Assembly: GCF_963974575.1 (NCBI RefSeq) | Contig: NZ_CAXBBQ010000005.1 | Location: 186,001 to 250,000 of the forward strand | DNA from: Sphingosinicella sp963974575 | Lineage (GTDB): Bacteria > Pseudomonadota > Alphaproteobacteria > Sphingomonadales > Sphingomonadaceae | Length of the DNA stretch: 64,000 bases | Direction of reading: 5' to 3' | Part shown: in pieces, positions 61,008 through 64,000 of the stretch | Position numbering within the stretch: position 1 is the first letter of the stretch | Layout of the letters: every line of letters starts with the position of its first letter | Translations under genes and position numbers: made by a program | The notes under the pieces: model-generated | What the model was told of the DNA's origin: nothing | Databases searched by the model: none | What the model saw: only the letters and a program-made list of their open reading frames with translations

Positions 61008-63695
61008 ATGCCGGTCGATCACAGCCTTGAAGCCGATACTGCCGCGCTGCCGCATCGCTTCGGCCCCGTGCGCGGCGACGTGCCGCTCGTCCGGCGCCAG
61101 CTTTTGCTGCGCGAGCTGACCGAAGCGAGCCTGCTGCGCCAGCTCACCATCGTTCGCGGCCCCGCGGGCTCCGGCAAGACCGTGCTCCTCACGCAGTGGG
61201 CCGACCTTCTGCGCCAGATGGAGCGCCCGGCGGCATGGCTCACGCTCGATGCGTCGGACCGCGCCCCCGCGCTGCTCATCGCCGCAATCGCCGAAGCGCT
61301 GGCGCACGCGGGGTATGACGATCTCGCCGAAGCCTTCGCCGCGATCGCGCCCGGCTTCTCCCCGGATGCGCCGGAGGCCTCGGCCCGCCGGCTCGCTGCT
61401 GCCGTCAACCGCACCGCGCGCAAACCCATCCTGATCCTCGACGGCTGCGAGGCGATCGACACGCCTGAGGCCTTCGCGTTCCTCGCGAGCCTGCTCCTCC
61501 ATTCGCCCGCGCTCCGCCTGGTGCTGTCGTCCCGTCGTCGCCCGCAGCTTCCGCTCGGCGCCCTCCGCGCGCGCAATCAGCTTCTCGAGATCGGCCCCGG
61601 CGACCTCGCCTTCACGCCCGCGGAAATTCACGCACTGCTTTCGAACCAGGTGCCGGAGCTCTACACACGCCGCCTCCACGCCAGCACAAGCGGTTCGGCC
61701 GTCGCGGTCGCCTTCGCGCGGCGGTCGCTCGATCACACGCCGCGCCCCGGGCACGATTGCGGCACGTGGCAGGACTGGCTCGGCGATTATTTCCGCGACG
61801 AGGTGCTGAGCACGCTCGATCCCGATCTCCGCGCCGCCATGAGCCGCCTTGTCGTCGTCGAACGCTTCGATCTTTCGCTTGCCGAGGCACTCGTCGGGAA
61901 TGTGGCGCTGTCACTGGTGGAAAAGCTCTATCACGACGAAGGCCTGCTGCTCCGCGATCTCTACACGCAGGAATTCCATTTCCCCGAGATGCTGCGCCGG
62001 TTCCTTGATGATCGGCTCGCGCTTATGGACGCGAAGGAACGCGCTGCGCTCCACGCCCGCGCTGCCGACTGGTTCGCGGATCGCGGTCTGTTTCAGGAAG
62101 CGCTTCGCCACGCGATCGAGGCGGGCGAACGCGAGCGCGCGCTCGCGCTCATCGAGCAGGTCGGCGCGACCACCGTCGTTACGCGGCAGGGTATCGCGGC
62201 GGCGCGGCTGATGCTCGATTCGATCGGCATCGCCGCCGATCCGCGCTGCCCGAGCGCACAGCTTTCGCTCGCCGTCGTCAGCGCCCATGAAGGCCGCATC
62301 GTCGACGCGGTCGAGCGTCTTCAATCGGTGCGACTCCAGCTTGAAAACGCGGAGACCCGAATCGATACCGCGCTGATCGAACGCCAGTTCCTGATCGCCG
62401 AGGGCTTCGTCAACGGCTTCCTCGATCACCGGGCGAGCGCCGAGGATGAAGCCGCGCTCGAACGCTACATCGCCGAAGCCCCGCCGGGCGATCATCATGG
62501 ACGCGCGCAGGTCCATATCCTCCGCTCGTGGAACAGCTACTGCGGCGGCGACCTCGTCAAGGCGGAGCGCGCGGCCGTGGAAGCCGCGATCGATTACGCG
62601 GGCACGGAGAGCGTTTTCGGTGCGCTGTTCATGCATGTGCACCGGATGCTCGCGCAGTTCTGGCGGAACGATCTCGAAGGCGCGCTCGCTGAATCCGCGC
62701 TCGGCGAGAAGATGGTGCGGCTGTTCTTCCCGGAAGACCAGCGGTTGCGCGTGCTCACGGAGATGCTGCGCACCAGCATCCAGTTCGAACTCGGCAAGCC
62801 GGATCTCCACGCCAATCCGCTCGATCTCGCCGCCATGGTCGGCGCGGTGGAGGCGTGGGTGGAGGTGCAGCTCTGGGCGCATCGCTATGCCGCGCGCGCC
62901 GCCGCCGCGGCGAACAGGCTGGATGAAGCGCGCGCGATTCTCGCGAACGGGGTCGAGGTCAGCGAACGGCTGCAGACCCCGCGACTTGCATGGAACATGG
63001 GTCTCACCGGCGCGCTCATCGAGGCGCGCAGCGGCGCTGTGGACAAGGCGTGGCGAGATGTGGAGGCGCTCGGCCTTCCGGGCGGCGCCTTCCTCACCGC
63101 ACCGGGCATTCCCCTCACGTGGCAGGAGCGTATCGGCGGCCTGCTCGCGCTCGCCGAACTCCAGACGTCGGCGCGCAGTCTCGATGAGGCCGCGCACTGG
63201 CTGCGCGTCGCCGAGGAGGAGGTCGGGCGTACCTCGGCGCTACGCTTTGCGACCGAGATCGATATCGCCTGGGCGCGTATCCACCATGCCGAGGCGAAGC
63301 CCGCGCTCGTTCGCGCGAAGCTGCAGGCGGCGTGCGGGCACTGCCAGGGGCTGCTACCCGCGCGGCTGTTCGTGGAGGCGGGCGCGGCCCTTCAGCCCTA
63401 TCTCGCCGAGCTGCCGGGCTGGTCGACGCCCGATCCGCAGCGCGGCGACATTCCGCTCGCGGGCACCGACCCGGCGCTGGCGTCCAGCGATCCGCTCACA
63501 GTGCGCGAGCGGCAAATCCTGCATTTCATGGGGGAAGGCCACCCCAACAAGGTGACCGCGCACCGCCTCGGTCTCAGCGAGGCGACGATCAAATTCCATC
63601 TGCGCAATATCTACAGGAAGCTGAGCGCGCAGAACCGCACACAGGCGCTGGCGCGCTACCGCGCGCTCGTCGGCGCCACACCCGTCGGGGGATAG
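61008..63695 (+). CDS. MalT/LAL-type LuxR-family transcriptional regulator
   Basis: 895 residues. A P-loop ATPase domain (Walker A GPAGSGKT, residues 51-58; ILILDGCEAI is the Walker B candidate) precedes a long helical, TPR-like region to about residue 800. The C-terminal LuxR helix-turn-helix starts at about residue 830 (LTVRERQILHFMGEGHPNKVTAHRLGLSEATIKFHLRNIY). This is the LAL/MalT architecture, an ATP-dependent activator responding to a small ligand. It probably regulates the receptor and SRPBCC genes just upstream. Confidence 0.92.
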   Translation: MPVDHSLEADTAALPHRFGPVRGDVPLVRRQLLLRELTEASLLRQLTIVRGPAGSGKTVLLTQWADLLRQMERPAAWLTLDASDRAPALLIAAIAEALAHAGYDDLAEAFAAIAPGFSPDAPEASARRLAAAVNRTARKPILILDGCEAIDTPEAFAFLASLLLHSPALRLVLSSRRRPQLPLGALRARNQLLEIGPGDLAFTPAEIHALLSNQVPELYTRRLHASTSGSAVAVAFARRSLDHTPRPGHDCGTWQDWLGDYFRDEVLSTLDPDLRAAMSRLVVVERFDLSLAEALVGNVALSLVEKLYHDEGLLLRDLYTQEFHFPEMLRRFLDDRLALMDAKERAALHARAADWFADRGLFQEALRHAIEAGERERALALIEQVGATTVVTRQGIAAARLMLDSIGIAADPRCPSAQLSLAVVSAHEGRIVDAVERLQSVRLQLENAETRIDTALIERQFLIAEGFVNGFLDHRASAEDEAALERYIAEAPPGDHHGRAQVHILRSWNSYCGGDLVKAERAAVEAAIDYAGTESVFGALFMHVHRMLAQFWRNDLEGALAESALGEKMVRLFFPEDQRLRVLTEMLRTSIQFELGKPDLHANPLDLAAMVGAVEAWVEVQLWAHRYAARAAAAANRLDEARAILANGVEVSERLQTPRLAWNMGLTGALIEARSGAVDKAWRDVEALGLPGGAFLTAPGIPLTWQERIGGLLALAELQTSARSLDEAAHWLRVAEEEVGRTSALRFATEIDIAWARIHHAEAKPALVRAKLQAACGHCQGLLPARLFVEAGAALQPYLAELPGWSTPDPQRGDIPLAGTDPALASSDPLTVRERQILHFMGEGHPNKVTAHRLGLSEATIKFHLRNIYRKLSAQNRTQALARYRALVGATPVGG

Positions 63696-63700
63696 CAACG

Positions 63701-63732
63701 CGATCGGGGGCGGCAGCGCCGCCCCCGGATCG
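63701..63732. terminator. Hairpin terminator between convergent genes
   Basis: GGGGGCGGC (63706-63714) and GCCGCCCCC (63718-63726) form a perfect 9-base stem with a 3-base loop, extended by CGATC / GATCG around a one-base bulge. It lies between the LuxR-type gene and the convergent PfpI-like gene. No T-run follows. Confidence 0.6.
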
Positions 63733-63734
63733 GT

Positions 63735-64000
63735 TCAGGCTGCGGCAGCCGCAGCCTTCCGTTCGAGATGATCGATAATCTGCTTCGCCAGCGGTTCGGC
63801 GGAGGCAGGATTCTGACCCGTGAAGAAGGGCGGGTCGCAAACGACATGCGCGCCGAAGGGCTGCGCCGCCGAATAGATCGCGCGCAATTTGCGCAGCATG
63901 TCTTCGGGAAGCACGGGCACGATCTTGTCGACGCCCATCATCACGTCTTCGGCGTTGCTGATCGATGTGAGCTTGCGGTTCTTCACCAGTGGCTCGCCGT
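63735..64000 (-). CDS. DJ-1/PfpI (type 1 glutamine amidotransferase-like) protein, C-terminal part
   Basis: The last 88 codons are in the window; the 5' part lies beyond 64000. The end reads FFTGQNPASAEPLAKQIIDHL, the usual C-terminus of class I glutamine amidotransferase-like/Hsp31-type DJ-1 proteins. NRKLTSISNAEDVMMG and PVLPEDML precede it. The catalytic Cys region is outside the window. Relatives include glyoxalase III and deglycase-type proteins, but activity cannot be judged here. Confidence 0.75.
   Translation of the reverse strand, partial: GEPLVKNRKLTSISNAEDVMMGVDKIVPVLPEDMLRKLRAIYSAAQPFGAHVVCDPPFFTGQNPASAEPLAKQIIDHLERKAAAAAA

Overview
The window looks like a chromosomal segment of an alphaproteobacterium of the Sphingomonadales. 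It is GC-rich. It carries recG / sdhE / mfd in the alphaproteobacterial arrangement, a TonB-dependent receptor with a MalT-type regulator, and several small proteins of sphingomonad type (a DUF6771-like protein and a short 'EYYRRRE' protein). The organism assignment is an inference from gene content; there is no rRNA here.

Region 1 (1 to about 20,967) is the right part of an integrated conjugative element. Its left end holds accessory genes: an ECF sigma factor coupled to a degenerate nucleotidyltransferase, an MNT-HEPN protein, a cupin, small sphingomonad proteins, and an 872-residue protein. That protein reads as the N-terminal nuclease plus STAND NTPase of a defence protein, fused in frame to the C-terminal metallopeptidase domain of an ArdC antirestriction protein. 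A tightly overlapping conjugation operon follows on the plus strand: traG, a copG-like gene, trbB, C, D, E, J, L, F, G, I and a DUF2274 gene. No relaxase and no trbK are visible. A large serine recombinase closes the element; its last codons and stop lie inside the 3' end of a tRNA-Asn gene, which I take as the integration boundary.

Region 2 (about 20,951 to 49,900) is core chromosome: tRNA-Asn, nadK, moaA, two cyclic-di-GMP-type proteins with degenerate GGDEF motifs, a FrnE/DsbA-like protein, a 5'-truncated ClC channel gene, a VOC protein, a DUF885 protein, mfd-sdhE divergent from recG, a Sel1 protein, a GFA-family protein, tyrS, anmK, a branched-chain aminotransferase, an alpha/beta hydrolase, two tandem cysteine desulfurases with a 2Fe-2S ferredoxin, a fused indolepyruvate:ferredoxin oxidoreductase, an Asp/Ala-rich lipoprotein, proC and a MarR regulator.

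Region 3 (about 49,900 to 57,530) is a surface-polysaccharide locus: a regulatory stretch with a perfect CRP-like palindrome, a small secreted protein, a large SLBB exporter, a nucleotide-sugar dehydrogenase, a YdcF protein, a UDP-glucuronate epimerase-like enzyme and a WecA/MraY-type glycosyl-1-phosphate transferase. A tRNA-Gln follows.

Region 4 (57,800 to 64,000) holds a TonB-dependent receptor, an SRPBCC-SnoaL fusion and an 895-residue MalT/LAL-type LuxR regulator, probably an uptake and catabolic unit. A DJ-1/PfpI-type gene runs off the right edge.
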